Assembly (NCBI RefSeq): GCF_049800775.1
Contig: NZ_JBNAFR010000001.1
Coordinates: forward strand, 62,001-126,000
Reading direction: 5' to 3'
From: Dinoroseobacter sp049800775
Lineage (GTDB): Bacteria; Pseudomonadota; Alphaproteobacteria; Rhodobacterales; Rhodobacteraceae
Length of the DNA stretch: 64,000 nt
Positions 25,374-35,003 of the stretch are shown piece by piece. Within the stretch, counting starts at the first letter, position 1; each line of letters opens with the position of its first letter. The notes below the pieces were generated by a model. The model made no database searches, was not told the DNA's origin, and saw nothing but the letters and a program-made list of their open reading frames with translations. The translations under genes and the position numbers were made by a program.

Positions 25374-25865
25374 TCAGGCGGCGGCGGTCACCACCCCCTG
25401 CACCCCGTCCCAGGCCCCCGGGCTCAGGGCATGGATGAGCACCCGGTCGGGGTTCGTGGGCGGCGGCATCTCGACCCCTTCGGCCCGAGCAAACCCGAAG
25501 CGGCTGTAATAGGGCGCATCCCCGACCAGCAGGACCCGCGTCCAGCCCAGTGAAGCGGCCTTCTCGAGGCCGGCCTGAATGAGCAGCGCGCCCAACCCCT
25601 CCCCCTGCCGTGTCGGGTGGACCGCAACGGGGCCCAGCAACAGCGCCTCTTGTCCGCCCACGCGGATCGGCCAGAACCGGATCGCCCCGCCGATCCCGCC
25701 CAGCACATTGTCGATGCTGGGCGCAACAAGGCAGAGCTCGGCCACGGGCGGCACCCCATCGCGCAGCCGGTAGGACGAGAGCGCCTCCCGCCCCGGCGCG
25801 AAGCAGAGATCGAAGAGCGCCTCGACCTCCCACCAATCGCCGGTCTGTTCCTGCCTCAGTTGCAC
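25374..25865 (-). CDS. GNAT family N-acetyltransferase
   Basis: A 163-residue acetyltransferase. The acetyl-CoA loop reads VHPTRQGEGLGALLI (R/Q-x-x-G-x-G/A), followed by RVLLVGDAPYYSRFGF, a typical final strand of this subgroup. GTG start at 25865. It is divergent from a flavin reductase gene, with 76 bases between. Substrate unknown. Confidence 0.9.
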   Translation of the reverse strand: MQLRQEQTGDWWEVEALFDLCFAPGREALSSYRLRDGVPPVAELCLVAPSIDNVLGGIGGAIRFWPIRVGGQEALLLGPVAVHPTRQGEGLGALLIQAGLEKAASLGWTRVLLVGDAPYYSRFGFARAEGVEMPPPTNPDRVLIHALSPGAWDGVQGVVTAAA

Positions 25866-25897
25866 GTGGTCTGGTTCCGTTTTTCGCTGGCCTCGCG

Positions 25898-25915
25898 CCT
25901 AACACAGGCGTTAGG
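25898..25915. promoter_or_regulatory. Inverted repeat CCTAAC-N6-GTTAGG, candidate operator
   Basis: Perfect 6-base arms within the 76-base gap between the divergent acetyltransferase and flavin reductase genes. The position would allow one regulator to cover both promoters. No regulator gene is adjacent. Confidence 0.35.
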
Positions 25916-25941
25916 TGATGCGCAAACAGCGAGGAGGACAC

Positions 25942-26547
25942 ATGTTTTACCGTCCCGAAGAGGGCCATGACCTGCCCCATAACCCGTTCAACGCCATCGT
26001 CACGCCCCGCCCTATCGGCTGGATCTCGAGCCGGGGCACGGATGGCCGGGACAATCTCGCGCCCTATTCCTTCTTCAACGCCGTCGCCTATGTCCCGCCG
26101 CAGGTGATGTTCGCCTCGACCTCCGCCAAGGAGGATCGCGGCGACACCAAGGACAGCGTCGCCAATATCCGCGAGACCGGGGTGTTCTGCGTCAATATCG
26201 TGTCCTACGCGATGCGCGATGTGATGAATGTCAGCTCCGGCGCCTATGGCGCGGATGTGGATGAATTCGAAAAGGCCGGGATCGAGAAAGCCCCGTGCGA
26301 GACCGTGGCCTGTTCCCGCGTCCTCGCCGCGCCTGCAAACCTGGAATGCAAGCTGACGCAGATCGTACAATTGCCTGGTGCGGCGAATTTCGTGGTCTTT
26401 GGCGAGGTCACCGGCGTCCATATGCGCGACGAGCATATCGTCGATGGGCGCTTTGACGTGAGCACCTTCCGCCCGCTCTCAAGGCTTGGCTACCGCGACT
26501 ATGCCTGCGTCGACAACCTGTTCTCGCTGGCGCGGCCCGACGACTGA
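25942..26547 (+). CDS. Flavin reductase family protein
   Basis: A 201-residue protein with the split-barrel FMN-binding fold. It shows ITPRP-type IVTPRPIGWISSRGTDG, NLAPYSFFNAVAYVPPQVMF, KDSVANIRETGVFCVN and the terminal PLSRLGYRDYACVD. Family members reduce flavins with NAD(P)H or use bound FMN for other reactions. The ATG at 25942 follows GCGAGGAGGACAC. It stands alone on the plus strand. Confidence 0.9.
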   Translation: MFYRPEEGHDLPHNPFNAIVTPRPIGWISSRGTDGRDNLAPYSFFNAVAYVPPQVMFASTSAKEDRGDTKDSVANIRETGVFCVNIVSYAMRDVMNVSSGAYGADVDEFEKAGIEKAPCETVACSRVLAAPANLECKLTQIVQLPGAANFVVFGEVTGVHMRDEHIVDGRFDVSTFRPLSRLGYRDYACVDNLFSLARPDD

Positions 26548-26554
26548 GCGCGCC

Positions 26555-26830
26555 TCAGGCCCCGAGCACCGCGTAGCGCGCGAGGCCGTAGATATAAAGC
26601 GCGGTGAACAGGATGTTGATGTATTTCAGCTGCCGCTCGCCATGGAGCCACGCACAGAGGATCCAGATCAGGCAGAACGGCAGCCCGAGGACCATCGGCC
26701 AGGGATGCCAGTTCTGCACGATGGCGACCGTACTGCTCACGCCCAGGAGCAGGGCGAGCCATTTGAGACGTTGTTCGTGGCGGAGCAGCCAGGCCTCCAC
26801 CAGAGCCGAGAGCGGGGGACGCACAATCAT
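26555..26830 (-). CDS. Small integral membrane protein of unknown function
   Basis: A 91-residue protein not recognised. Three hydrophobic segments are visible at about 22-40 (LKWLALLLGVSSTVAIV), 45-62 (PMVLGLPFCLIWILCAW) and 70-88 (INILFTALYIYGLARY). The start ATG 26830 follows GGAAAGG. Basic residues between the first and second segments hint at orientation. It converges with the flavin reductase gene and lies 119 bases downstream of the SulP gene on the same strand. Confidence 0.65.
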   Translation of the reverse strand: MIVRPPLSALVEAWLLRHEQRLKWLALLLGVSSTVAIVQNWHPWPMVLGLPFCLIWILCAWLHGERQLKYINILFTALYIYGLARYAVLGA

Positions 26831-26949
26831 GGCGCGCGACACCTTTCCGAAATGACCAGAGATGTGGGGGGACGGGTCCTCACTGCCACCCGTCACCCAA
26901 CGCTCTAGCCCGGACCTCGCCCCTCTGGCAAGAGCCCGCGTCTGCGGCG

Positions 26950-28554
26950 CTAGTGCCCTGCCCCGAGAATGCCGGTCTTGACCGAATAGTCGGCGGCAAT
27001 CGCGTAATCGGGGTCGTCATCACTGTCGATCATCAGTTGCCCCGCTTTGCTCAGCAGCTGGTGACAATCCTTGCTCAGATGGCGCAGCTGCAGGGTCTTG
27101 CCCGCCTCGGCATACTTCGCGGCCATGGCCTCGATCGCCGTGAGGGCGGACTGATCCACCACGCGGCTATCGGCGAAATCAACGATCACCACGCCGGGGT
27201 CATTGGAGACGTCAAAGAGCTCGACGAACCCGGCGGAGGAGCCGAAGAAGAGCGGCCCCTGCACCTGATAGACCTTGGCCCCTTCGGGCGTGTCATAGGT
27301 CTTGGCATGGATCCGCGAGGCGTTGTTCCAGGCATAGGCCAGCGCCGAGACGATCACGCCCACGACCACCGCGATGGCAAGGTCGGTGAGCACGGTCACG
27401 ACCGTGACCAGCACGATGACCAGCGCATCGGTCAGCGGCACCCGGCGCAAGATCGTCAGCGACTGCCAGGCAAAGGTGCCGATCACCACCATGAACATCA
27501 CGCCCACCAGTGCGGCCAGCGGGATCTGTTCGATCAGGGGCGAGGCCGCAACGATGAAGATCAGCAGGAAGAGCGCCGCCGCCACTCCGGCGATCCGCGT
27601 GCGCCCGCCGGATTTCACGTTGATCATCGACTGGCCGATCATGGCGCAGCCGCCCATGCCCCCGAAAAAGCCGGTGACGGTGTTGGCCACGCCCTGCGCG
27701 ATGCATTCCTGGCTCGCGCCGCCGCGCTTGCCGGTGATCTCGCCCACGAGGTTCAGGGTGAGCAGGCTTTCGATCAAGCCGATCGCCGCGAGGATGAAGG
27801 CATAGGGCGCGATGATCTGCAGCGTCTCGAGGGTCAACGGCACCATGGGAATGTGGAAGCTCGGCAGCCCGCCCTGGATCGAGGCCATGTCGCCCACGCG
27901 CGGCACATCGATGCCGAAGACGATCACGAGAATCGCAACAATCCCGATACCCGCCAGCGGGGCCGGCACCACCTTGGTCAGCTTGGGCATGCCCCAGATG
28001 ATCACCATGGTCAGCGCCACAAGGCCCAGCATCATCACCAGCGGCCAGCCGGTCATCCAGGTCAGCTCGCCCGCCTCATTGGGCACCCGGAATTGCGTGA
28101 GCTGCGCGAGGAAAATCACGATGGCCAGCCCGTTCACGAAGCCCAGCATCACCGGATGGGGCACGAGCCGGATGAACTTGCCCAGTTTGAAGATCCCCGA
28201 GAGGATCTGCAGGATCCCCATCAGCACCACGGTGGCGAAGAGGTATTCGACCCCGTGTTCGGCCACCAGCGCCACCATGACCACCGCCAGCGCGCCCGTC
28301 GCGCCCGAGATCATCCCCGGCCGTCCACCGATCAGCGCGGTGATCAGTCCGACGATGAAGGCCGCATAGAGCCCCACCAGCGGGTGCACCCCGGCGACAA
28401 AGGCAAAGGCCACAGCCTCGGGCACGAGGGCCAGGGCCACGGTCAGACCGGACAGGATCTCGATCCGCCAGCGGGCGGGGCTGAGCGTCTCGTCCTCGGT
28501 CGGGCTGGAAAAGGCGATACGATTGGCGAAGGACGCCAGCAAAGCTCGGGCCAC
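26950..28554 (-). CDS. SulP family inorganic anion transporter with STAS domain
   Basis: A protein of about 534 residues in the inner membrane. Many membrane segments cover about 30-410, with VPEAVAFAFVAGVHPLVGLYAAF, GRPGMISGATGALAV, NGLAIVIF, IGLIESLLTLNLVGEITG and GGMGGCAMIGQSMINVKSGG. A C-terminal STAS domain (about 430-530; VVDQSALTAIEAM) follows. SulP proteins move sulfate, bicarbonate or other anions; bacterial bicarbonate (BicA-like) transport is possible. The GTG at 28554 is the best start, though the ribosome site is weak. It is divergent from an RTX protein. Confidence 0.92.
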   Translation of the reverse strand: MARALLASFANRIAFSSPTEDETLSPARWRIEILSGLTVALALVPEAVAFAFVAGVHPLVGLYAAFIVGLITALIGGRPGMISGATGALAVVMVALVAEHGVEYLFATVVLMGILQILSGIFKLGKFIRLVPHPVMLGFVNGLAIVIFLAQLTQFRVPNEAGELTWMTGWPLVMMLGLVALTMVIIWGMPKLTKVVPAPLAGIGIVAILVIVFGIDVPRVGDMASIQGGLPSFHIPMVPLTLETLQIIAPYAFILAAIGLIESLLTLNLVGEITGKRGGASQECIAQGVANTVTGFFGGMGGCAMIGQSMINVKSGGRTRIAGVAAALFLLIFIVAASPLIEQIPLAALVGVMFMVVIGTFAWQSLTILRRVPLTDALVIVLVTVVTVLTDLAIAVVVGVIVSALAYAWNNASRIHAKTYDTPEGAKVYQVQGPLFFGSSAGFVELFDVSNDPGVVIVDFADSRVVDQSALTAIEAMAAKYAEAGKTLQLRHLSKDCHQLLSKAGQLMIDSDDDPDYAIAADYSVKTGILGAGH

Positions 28555-28804
28555 GGGGAAACCTCGGGATGGGGATGGGGGCTGCGCGCGGGATAGCCGG
28601 TTTGGGCCGCTCTGCCTAGCCCTGAGATGCAATGCCGCACTGCATCGGATGCAAGGCGGGCGTTGCCGGCTTGGACTGCCCCTCGGGACCCGCCCGCCCC
28701 GCATCCGGGTCGAGGGACAGCGCTCGCCATGACTGCAAACGCGCCCGCCCGTATCGCCACGCGCCGATTTGCGGTATCGTTCCCCCTGAGGGAGGACATC
28801 GCCA

Positions 28805-29767
28805 ATGCCCAGATTACGGTTTGCCTCGAATGTCGCCGGCACGATCGATGCGGTTCAGTTCCATCTCGAGGCGCTCGTCCTCGATGCCAGCCTGCAATCC
28901 CTGTCGGACCGGGAGGCCGTGCTGACCTTTCGCCCCGGCAGCACGGATCTGACCTATACCGCGAGCGGGCTGAACCTCGGCACCGTGCCGGATGGGGAAG
29001 GCGGAACTCGCCTGACGGGCACCCTGACCGGGTTGCGCGTCGACACCCCAGGCGGGCCTCTGGTCGAGATCGACCGGCTCTTTCTGCCCCTCGCCACTCT
29101 GACCGCCGCGGCCGAAGAGGATCGTTCCGGCAGCGATCCGGGGGCCGTGGACGACATCGTCCTCGGGCTCGACTGGTCCTATCGCGGGGCCCCGCCGGGG
29201 ACGTTCCAACCCCGGGATGCGGTCAATGATGACGGCGTCGTCCTGAACATGCGCGGCAATGACGTCGCGATCTTCGAGGATGGCGCGGATATCTTCTGGC
29301 TCGGCGACGGGCGCGATCTGGCTCGGGGCGGCGGCGGCGATGACGGGCTCGCGGGGGGCAATGGCAACGACATCCTCTTTGGCGAGGACGGCGCGGACGC
29401 GCTGGAGGGGGATGCGGGTGATGACATCCTGATCGGCGGCGCGGAGGGCGACCTGCTCAAGGGCGGGTCCGGCAATGACCGCCTCGTCGGAGAGGACGGG
29501 GTCGATGTTCTGGTGGGAGGCACCGGGAACGACCGGCTTCTGGGCGGGGCGGGCGAAGACACGTTCCGCTTTCTGGCCGGGGACGGGTTCGACGTGATCG
29601 TGGATTTCGACGCCGAGGCGGACCTGATCCAGCTCGTCGGAGACAGCGATCAGGTGACGGTGACCGACACGCTGGCGGGCGCGCTCCTGCGCGGCGATGA
29701 TGTCACGGTCCTCGTTCTGAACACGACCGCAGACAGCCTCGATGACAGCAATCTGCTCTTGCTGTAG
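28805..29767 (+). CDS. RTX calcium-binding repeat protein
   Basis: A 320-residue protein with no signal peptide. Residues 1-145 match no domain recognised by eye. Residues about 174-252 hold glycine- and aspartate-rich nonapeptide repeats (GGGGDDGLAGGNGNDILFG, GGSGNDRLVG, GGTGNDRLLGGAGEDTF), which bind calcium in a beta-roll. The end (GFDVIVDFDAEADLIQLV) is the usual RTX C-terminal cap that acts as a type I secretion signal. The ATG follows GAGGGAGGAC. It is likely exported, but no type I exporter is encoded in the window. Confidence 0.85.
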   Translation: MPRLRFASNVAGTIDAVQFHLEALVLDASLQSLSDREAVLTFRPGSTDLTYTASGLNLGTVPDGEGGTRLTGTLTGLRVDTPGGPLVEIDRLFLPLATLTAAAEEDRSGSDPGAVDDIVLGLDWSYRGAPPGTFQPRDAVNDDGVVLNMRGNDVAIFEDGADIFWLGDGRDLARGGGGDDGLAGGNGNDILFGEDGADALEGDAGDDILIGGAEGDLLKGGSGNDRLVGEDGVDVLVGGTGNDRLLGGAGEDTFRFLAGDGFDVIVDFDAEADLIQLVGDSDQVTVTDTLAGALLRGDDVTVLVLNTTADSLDDSNLLLL

Positions 29768-29832
29768 CCACAGCCATTGACGCGCCCGAATGCGCTGCCT
29801 AGCCATGAAGGCAGAGACAACAGGGGGCACTT

Positions 29833-30708
<876 letters not shown>

Positions 30709-30743
30709 GCCGTCGCAGGGCGGTGCGGGTGCCGGACCGGGTC

Positions 30744-30790
30744 GGGGGCCAGCCCCCACGGTCCTGCGGACCGTTCCCCCGGGATATTTA
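30744..30790. repeat. Intergenic double-hairpin element
   Basis: GGGGG-CCAG-CCCCC (30744-30757) is followed at once by ACGGTCC-TGC-GGACCGT (30758-30774), then TCCCCCGGGATATTT. The arrangement looks like the short GC-rich hairpins with a CCCCCGGGATATTT tail that recur between genes in this bacterial family. Only one copy was noticed in this window. It may end or stabilise the mtnP transcript. Confidence 0.45.
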
Positions 30791-30916
30791 GAGACTTAAG
30801 AGAGCAAGACATGCTGGGCTGCGGCAGGAGTGCTTCTGCTGCGACTGCACAATGGACAGGCTTTGGAGGGAACGCTAGCTTCGAGCTTGAGGACAAAAAC
30901 TGTGAGGGGGGCCAGC

Positions 30917-31207
30917 ATGTGCCAGATATTCTCCCATCAGGATCCGAACCGATACGCGTGCACCACGCGACGGCTCAGACTGAACGGGCAAAGCACGTCG
31001 ATCCGGCTGGAGAACAGTTTCTGGGCTATTCTCGACACGATTGCCGAGGCTGAGGGGACCAGCACCCCGGCCTTCATCTCGACCCTGCATTCCGAGGTTC
31101 TGGAGGCGCGCGGCGAGCCGTCGAACTTCACCTCGCTGCTGCGGTGCACGGCACTGCTCTATATCGAAACGCAAAAGGCGCCGGAGGCCGGGATCGCCGC
31201 CGAGTAG
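30917..31207 (+). CDS. Ribbon-helix-helix domain protein
   Basis: A 96-residue protein with the RHH_4-type pattern: RRLRLNGQSTSIRLENSFWAILDTIAEAEGTSTPAFIS, where a short beta strand precedes two helices. It is a probable dimeric DNA-binding protein or small structural protein. The ATG at 30917 follows GTGAGGGGGG. It is the first gene after mtnP in the accessory interval. Its target is unknown. Confidence 0.75.
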   Translation: MCQIFSHQDPNRYACTTRRLRLNGQSTSIRLENSFWAILDTIAEAEGTSTPAFISTLHSEVLEARGEPSNFTSLLRCTALLYIETQKAPEAGIAAE

Positions 31208-31347
31208 CGGAACAGGTTACGGGCGGGACAGCGCGTCGCGCAGCGACATCCCCAAACCACGCGAAGCAAAGAAATCTGCGGAATTGCTTTGACCCCAGGT
31301 CACCCTTGGGTCCAAGGTTGGTCTTTGGCCCTGAAAGGAGCAATCCG

Positions 31348-31932
31348 ATGCGGTTTATTTCTCTTGTTTGTGCTTTTCTTCTCGCAGCCCCCTCAGCCAA
31401 CGCGCTGAGCTTCGACTTTTCCTTTTCGAACACAGTTGGCAACGTCGCGGGCACCGTGACCGGAACGGTCTCCGGTCTGGCGGACAATGCCACCGGCGCG
31501 GCGACGTCCCTCATACTCACATCCGTACCAGCCGCGACCGGTGGCCAGACCAACCCCAACACCAGTGACGTGGTTCAGTGGACCGCCATTGACGTCAACA
31601 GCTTCACGGTGACCAACGGCCAGATTACCGATTTCATGTTTTCAGCGGTCCTCGAAGCCGCGCCGGTCTTTGAATTCTTCTGCCTTGGCGATCCCGCCTG
31701 CGCACCCGTTGGCGCAGAAACACTCTACGGCACGGCGTTCTTCGCTGTTCCGTTTACTTTCGTCGGGACCGATGGTGGGTTCGCGGGCGTCACCTTCACG
31801 CCGACGGCCATCCCCCTGCCCGCGGGCCTTCTCCTGATGCTGAGCGCGCTTGGTGGGCTGGGTGCCGCGCGCCGGTGGCGCCGGGACAAAGGCGCGACAC
31901 GGATGGCGATCCGCACAAACTTTAGGCAGTAG
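31348..31932 (+). CDS. Exported protein with VPLPA-type C-terminal sorting tail
   Basis: A 194-residue protein. A signal peptide (MRFISLVCAFLLAAPSANA) is followed by a Ser/Thr/Val-rich beta-type region with no known domain. The C-terminus has IPLPAGLLLMLSALGGLGAARRWRRDK: a short PLPA motif, a membrane segment and basic residues. This is the VPLPA-CTERM pattern handled by an exosortase. The ATG follows AAAGGAGCAATCCG. Codon use looks less GC-rich than neighbours. A second protein of this type is at 40346. Confidence 0.8.
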   Translation: MRFISLVCAFLLAAPSANALSFDFSFSNTVGNVAGTVTGTVSGLADNATGAATSLILTSVPAATGGQTNPNTSDVVQWTAIDVNSFTVTNGQITDFMFSAVLEAAPVFEFFCLGDPACAPVGAETLYGTAFFAVPFTFVGTDGGFAGVTFTPTAIPLPAGLLLMLSALGGLGAARRWRRDKGATRMAIRTNFRQ

Positions 31933-32008
31933 TAAAACCTTACTACCCTGCCCTGTTTGAGCCCGCGCTAGCCTGACCTCCCAACAATACCAAAACAGGG
32001 AGGTTGGA

Positions 32009-32404
32009 TTGGCCAAGGCAATCCACAGCATGATCCGCGTTCTCGATGAGGCGCGGTCCTGCGATTTCTACAAGCGGGCCTTCGGACTGGAGGTCGCGGA
32101 TCGGCTCGACTTTTCAGACTTCACGCTGGTCTATCTCAGCAATGCCGAAAGTGGCTTCGAGCTGGAGCTGACGGTCAACAAAGGCACCACCGAGCCCTAT
32201 GATTTGGGCAATGGCTACGGGCATTTTGCCGTATCCGTCGAGGACCTGAAGGCGGAACACGCCCGGTTCGAGGCCGAGGGACTGAACCCAAGAAAGCTGG
32301 TGGAATTCGCGCCGGACGGCAAGCTCGTCGGGCGCTTTTTCTTCGTGGCCGACCCCGATGGCTATCAGATCGAGGTGCTCGAGCGCAGCGGACGCTTTCA
32401 ATAA
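32009..32404 (+). CDS. VOC family protein (lactoylglutathione lyase-like)
   Basis: A 131-residue glyoxalase-fold protein. It shows HSMIRVLDEARSCDFYKRAFG at the start, HFAVSVEDL in the middle and FFFVADPDGYQIEVLE at the end, which supply the metal-binding His and Glu positions. Similar proteins convert methylglyoxal hemithioacetal, or act as dioxygenases or bleomycin-resistance proteins. The TTG start at 32009 follows GGGAGG. It lies upstream of the Tat-type dehydrogenase pair. Confidence 0.88.
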   Translation: MAKAIHSMIRVLDEARSCDFYKRAFGLEVADRLDFSDFTLVYLSNAESGFELELTVNKGTTEPYDLGNGYGHFAVSVEDLKAEHARFEAEGLNPRKLVEFAPDGKLVGRFFFVADPDGYQIEVLERSGRFQ

Positions 32405-32458
32405 AACAGACAGCCGCGCGGCAGGGAGGCCGCAGCGGCACGAAATGGGAGGAAAGAC

Positions 32459-32983
32459 ATGATTGAAACCAAAGGCCCCAAAGGCCTGACACGGCGCCAG
32501 CTCTTGGCGCGGGCAACCGCAGCAAGTGCCAGCTTTGTCGTCGGGAGCGGCTTTGTCGCCGCAAAGGATGCCGCCTGGGCGACCGAATTGTCGGCGCTCA
32601 AGCCCGAGACCTTCGCAACCCTCGTGCAGATGGCGCGCGACATCTATCCCCACGACCATGTGGGCGACAAGTTCTACGCCGCTGCCGTGAAGGGCTATGA
32701 CACCGATGATGACGCGGGCACGATCGAGCTCGGGATCTCGGATCTCAACGCTGCGGCGCGCAATGCCGGGCATGGCAGCTACCTCGCCATGGGCTGGGAG
32801 CGCGACCGGGTGGATGTGCTGCGCGGGATGGAAAACAGCCCCTTCTTCCAACAGATCCGCGGCGGGCTCGTCACCGGTCTTTATAACCAGAAAGATGTCT
32901 GGCCCCTCTTTGGCTATGAGGGCGAGAGCTTCTCCAAGGGCGGCTATATCGATCGCGGTTTTGATGACGTGGACTGGGTCTGA
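32459..32983 (+). CDS. Tat-exported gluconate 2-dehydrogenase subunit 3-like protein
   Basis: A 174-residue protein with a twin-arginine signal (LTRRQLLARATAASASF) and a short mature chain containing ETFATLVQMARDIYPHD, which resembles the small subunit (subunit 3) of membrane-bound GMC dehydrogenases. The ATG follows GGGAGGAAAGAC. The GMC gene begins 14 bases after its stop, so the two should form a periplasmic complex with the Tat signal of this subunit carrying both. Confidence 0.85.
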   Translation: MIETKGPKGLTRRQLLARATAASASFVVGSGFVAAKDAAWATELSALKPETFATLVQMARDIYPHDHVGDKFYAAAVKGYDTDDDAGTIELGISDLNAAARNAGHGSYLAMGWERDRVDVLRGMENSPFFQQIRGGLVTGLYNQKDVWPLFGYEGESFSKGGYIDRGFDDVDWV

Positions 32984-32997
32984 GGGAGGATCTGAGC

Positions 32998-34566
32998 ATG
33001 ACTACATTTGATCTGAACGACGACTCCGTGGTCGTCATCATCGGCACCGGTGCCGGTGGCGGAACGCTGGCCAATGAGCTGGCCAAGAAGGGCGTCAAGG
33101 TTGTCTCGCTGGAGGCTGGTGCCTTCCACGAGCCGCAGGATTTCCTGCAGGATGAATGGGCCAGTTTCGGCCAGCTCGCCTGGCTCGATGCGCGCACGAC
33201 CTCGGGCGATTGGCGGGTAAGCGACGATTTCTCCGGCCTGCCCGCCTGGATCGTGAAATCCGTGGGCGGCTCGACCGTGCACTGGGCGGGTGCCTCCCTG
33301 CGGTTTCAGGACCATGAATGGAAGGCGCGCACGACCTATGGCAATGTGCCCGGCGCGTCCTTGCTGGACTGGCCCATCGATGCCGAGGAAATGGCCCCGT
33401 GGTACGCGGCCGCCGAGGACAAGATGCATGTCACCCGCACGGGCGACCGTCCCGGCCTGCCGGGCAACAACAACTTCAAGGTCTTCGAGGCTGGCGCCAA
33501 GCAGCTTGGTTACGAGGACGTGCATACGGGTCGCATGGCGATCAAGAGCTCCGACAGCGCCGATGGCACCCCGTGCCAGCAGATGGGTTTCTGTTTTCAG
33601 GGCTGCAAGGTCGCGGCCAAGTGGTCGCCCAGCTATGACGAGATCCCGAACGCGCTCGACACCGGCAATTATGAGCTGCGCACGCAAGCCCATGTTCTCA
33701 AGATCGAGCATGACGATACGGGCAAGGTGACGGGCGTGCTCTATGCGGATGCCGAGGGCAACCAGCATCTGCAAAAGGCCCGCGTGGTGGCCGTGGCCGG
33801 GAACTCGATCGAGAGTCCGCGCCTGCTGCTGAACTCGGCCTCGTCGATGTACCCCGACGGGCTCGCCAACAGCTCGGGCCAGGTCGGGCGCAACTACATG
33901 CGGCACATGACGGCCTCGGTCTATGCGGTCTTCGACAAGCCCGTGCGCATGTGGCGCGGCACGACCATGGCCGGGATCATCACTGACGAGGCCCGCCACG
34001 ATCCGTCGCGTGGCTTTGTCGGCGGCTACGAGATGGAGACGCTGAGCCTCGGCCTGCCCTTCATGGCCGCCTTCCTCGATCCGGGCGCCTGGGGCCGCGA
34101 GTTCACCAGCGCGCTGGATGCCTATGAGAACATGGCCGGCATGTGGCTCGTGGGCGAGGACATGCCGCAGGAGACCAACCGCGTGACCCTGAACACCGAT
34201 GTGCTCGACCAGTACGGCCTGCCCGCGCCGAACGTGCATTTCGATGATCACCCCAATGACATCGCCATGCGCAACCACGCCTGGCAGCAGGGGCAAGCGG
34301 TCTACGAGGCGGTGGGCGCCACGCGCACCTTCCCGACCCCGCCCTATCCCAGCACGCATAACCTCGGCACCAACCGGATGTCCGAGAATGCGCGCGACGG
34401 GGTGGTGAACAAATGGGGTCAGACCCATGACATCGCGAACCTGTTCATCTCGGACGGCTCGCAATTCACCACCGGAGCCGCGGAAAACCCGACCCTGACC
34501 ATCGTGGCGCTGGCCATGCGGCAGGCGGATCACATCGCCAAGGAAATGGCCGCTCAGAACATCTGA
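32998..34566 (+). CDS. GMC family oxidoreductase (FAD-dependent dehydrogenase)
   Basis: A 522-residue flavoenzyme. The FAD loop is GTGAGGGTLANELAKKG, and SVGGSTVHWAGASLRF, QMGFCFQGCK, AGNSIESPRLLLNS and the end STHNLGTNRMSENARDGVVNKWGQTHDIANLFISDGSQF are typical of gluconate, sorbitol and related dehydrogenases; a histidine near the end acts as base. It likely oxidises a sugar or alcohol in the periplasm and passes electrons on, but no cytochrome c subunit is adjacent. It ends just before a strong terminator. Confidence 0.92.
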   Translation: MTTFDLNDDSVVVIIGTGAGGGTLANELAKKGVKVVSLEAGAFHEPQDFLQDEWASFGQLAWLDARTTSGDWRVSDDFSGLPAWIVKSVGGSTVHWAGASLRFQDHEWKARTTYGNVPGASLLDWPIDAEEMAPWYAAAEDKMHVTRTGDRPGLPGNNNFKVFEAGAKQLGYEDVHTGRMAIKSSDSADGTPCQQMGFCFQGCKVAAKWSPSYDEIPNALDTGNYELRTQAHVLKIEHDDTGKVTGVLYADAEGNQHLQKARVVAVAGNSIESPRLLLNSASSMYPDGLANSSGQVGRNYMRHMTASVYAVFDKPVRMWRGTTMAGIITDEARHDPSRGFVGGYEMETLSLGLPFMAAFLDPGAWGREFTSALDAYENMAGMWLVGEDMPQETNRVTLNTDVLDQYGLPAPNVHFDDHPNDIAMRNHAWQQGQAVYEAVGATRTFPTPPYPSTHNLGTNRMSENARDGVVNKWGQTHDIANLFISDGSQFTTGAAENPTLTIVALAMRQADHIAKEMAAQNI

Positions 34567-34590
34567 GCCATTCGGTTTTGCAAACGAGAC

Positions 34591-34618
34591 GGGCCACCTG
34601 GCAACGGGTGGCCCTTTT
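34591..34618 (+). terminator. Intrinsic terminator after GMC gene
   Basis: GGGCCACC pairs with GGTGGCCC across an 8-base loop, followed by TTTT. It lies 25 bases after the GMC stop and closes the operon beginning at the VOC or Tat-subunit gene. Confidence 0.85.
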
Positions 34619-34882
34619 CGATTGCGGGCAACACAGGCAGCACGACGCCTGACCGCGTCCACAGATATCCATGAGGTTGCTGACATGCGCCTTACACAAC
34701 GCGCTCGCTGTCGTCTTCGGGGGGAGCAAGGGCCCCTTCGTTGCGACGACACAAACCTCTGCGACGACGAGGAGATCCAAGGATGGCCAGGGGCAGTGGC
34801 AGGTCCCAGCAACGCAATGGCGATGTCAAAATTAGAGCGCCAAGAGGTCGAGACCGAATAAATGTAAACTCAGCATTACACC

Positions 34883-34912
34883 TTGACTGTCTATATTTGC
34901 TGACGCTACTCT
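34883..34912 (+). promoter_or_regulatory. Possible promoter for the LOV kinase
   Basis: TTGACT (34883-34888) with TACTCT 18 bases downstream fits a vegetative promoter loosely. It lies in an AT-richer stretch of the 437-base gap (34567-35003) upstream of the LOV kinase. No other gene is seen in that gap. Confidence 0.3.
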
Positions 34913-35003
34913 CAACCTGCTGCCATGCATGTCCACCCTCAACTAAACTCGAAAACGGCCTGTAGTCAGCGTCTCGAAGTGATGATGTGACAGGAGTACG
35001 GCA

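Noticed and set aside
34622..34861. Short open frame before the LOV kinase
   Set aside because: No motif, weak start, and it lies in promoter-like, AT-richer sequence.
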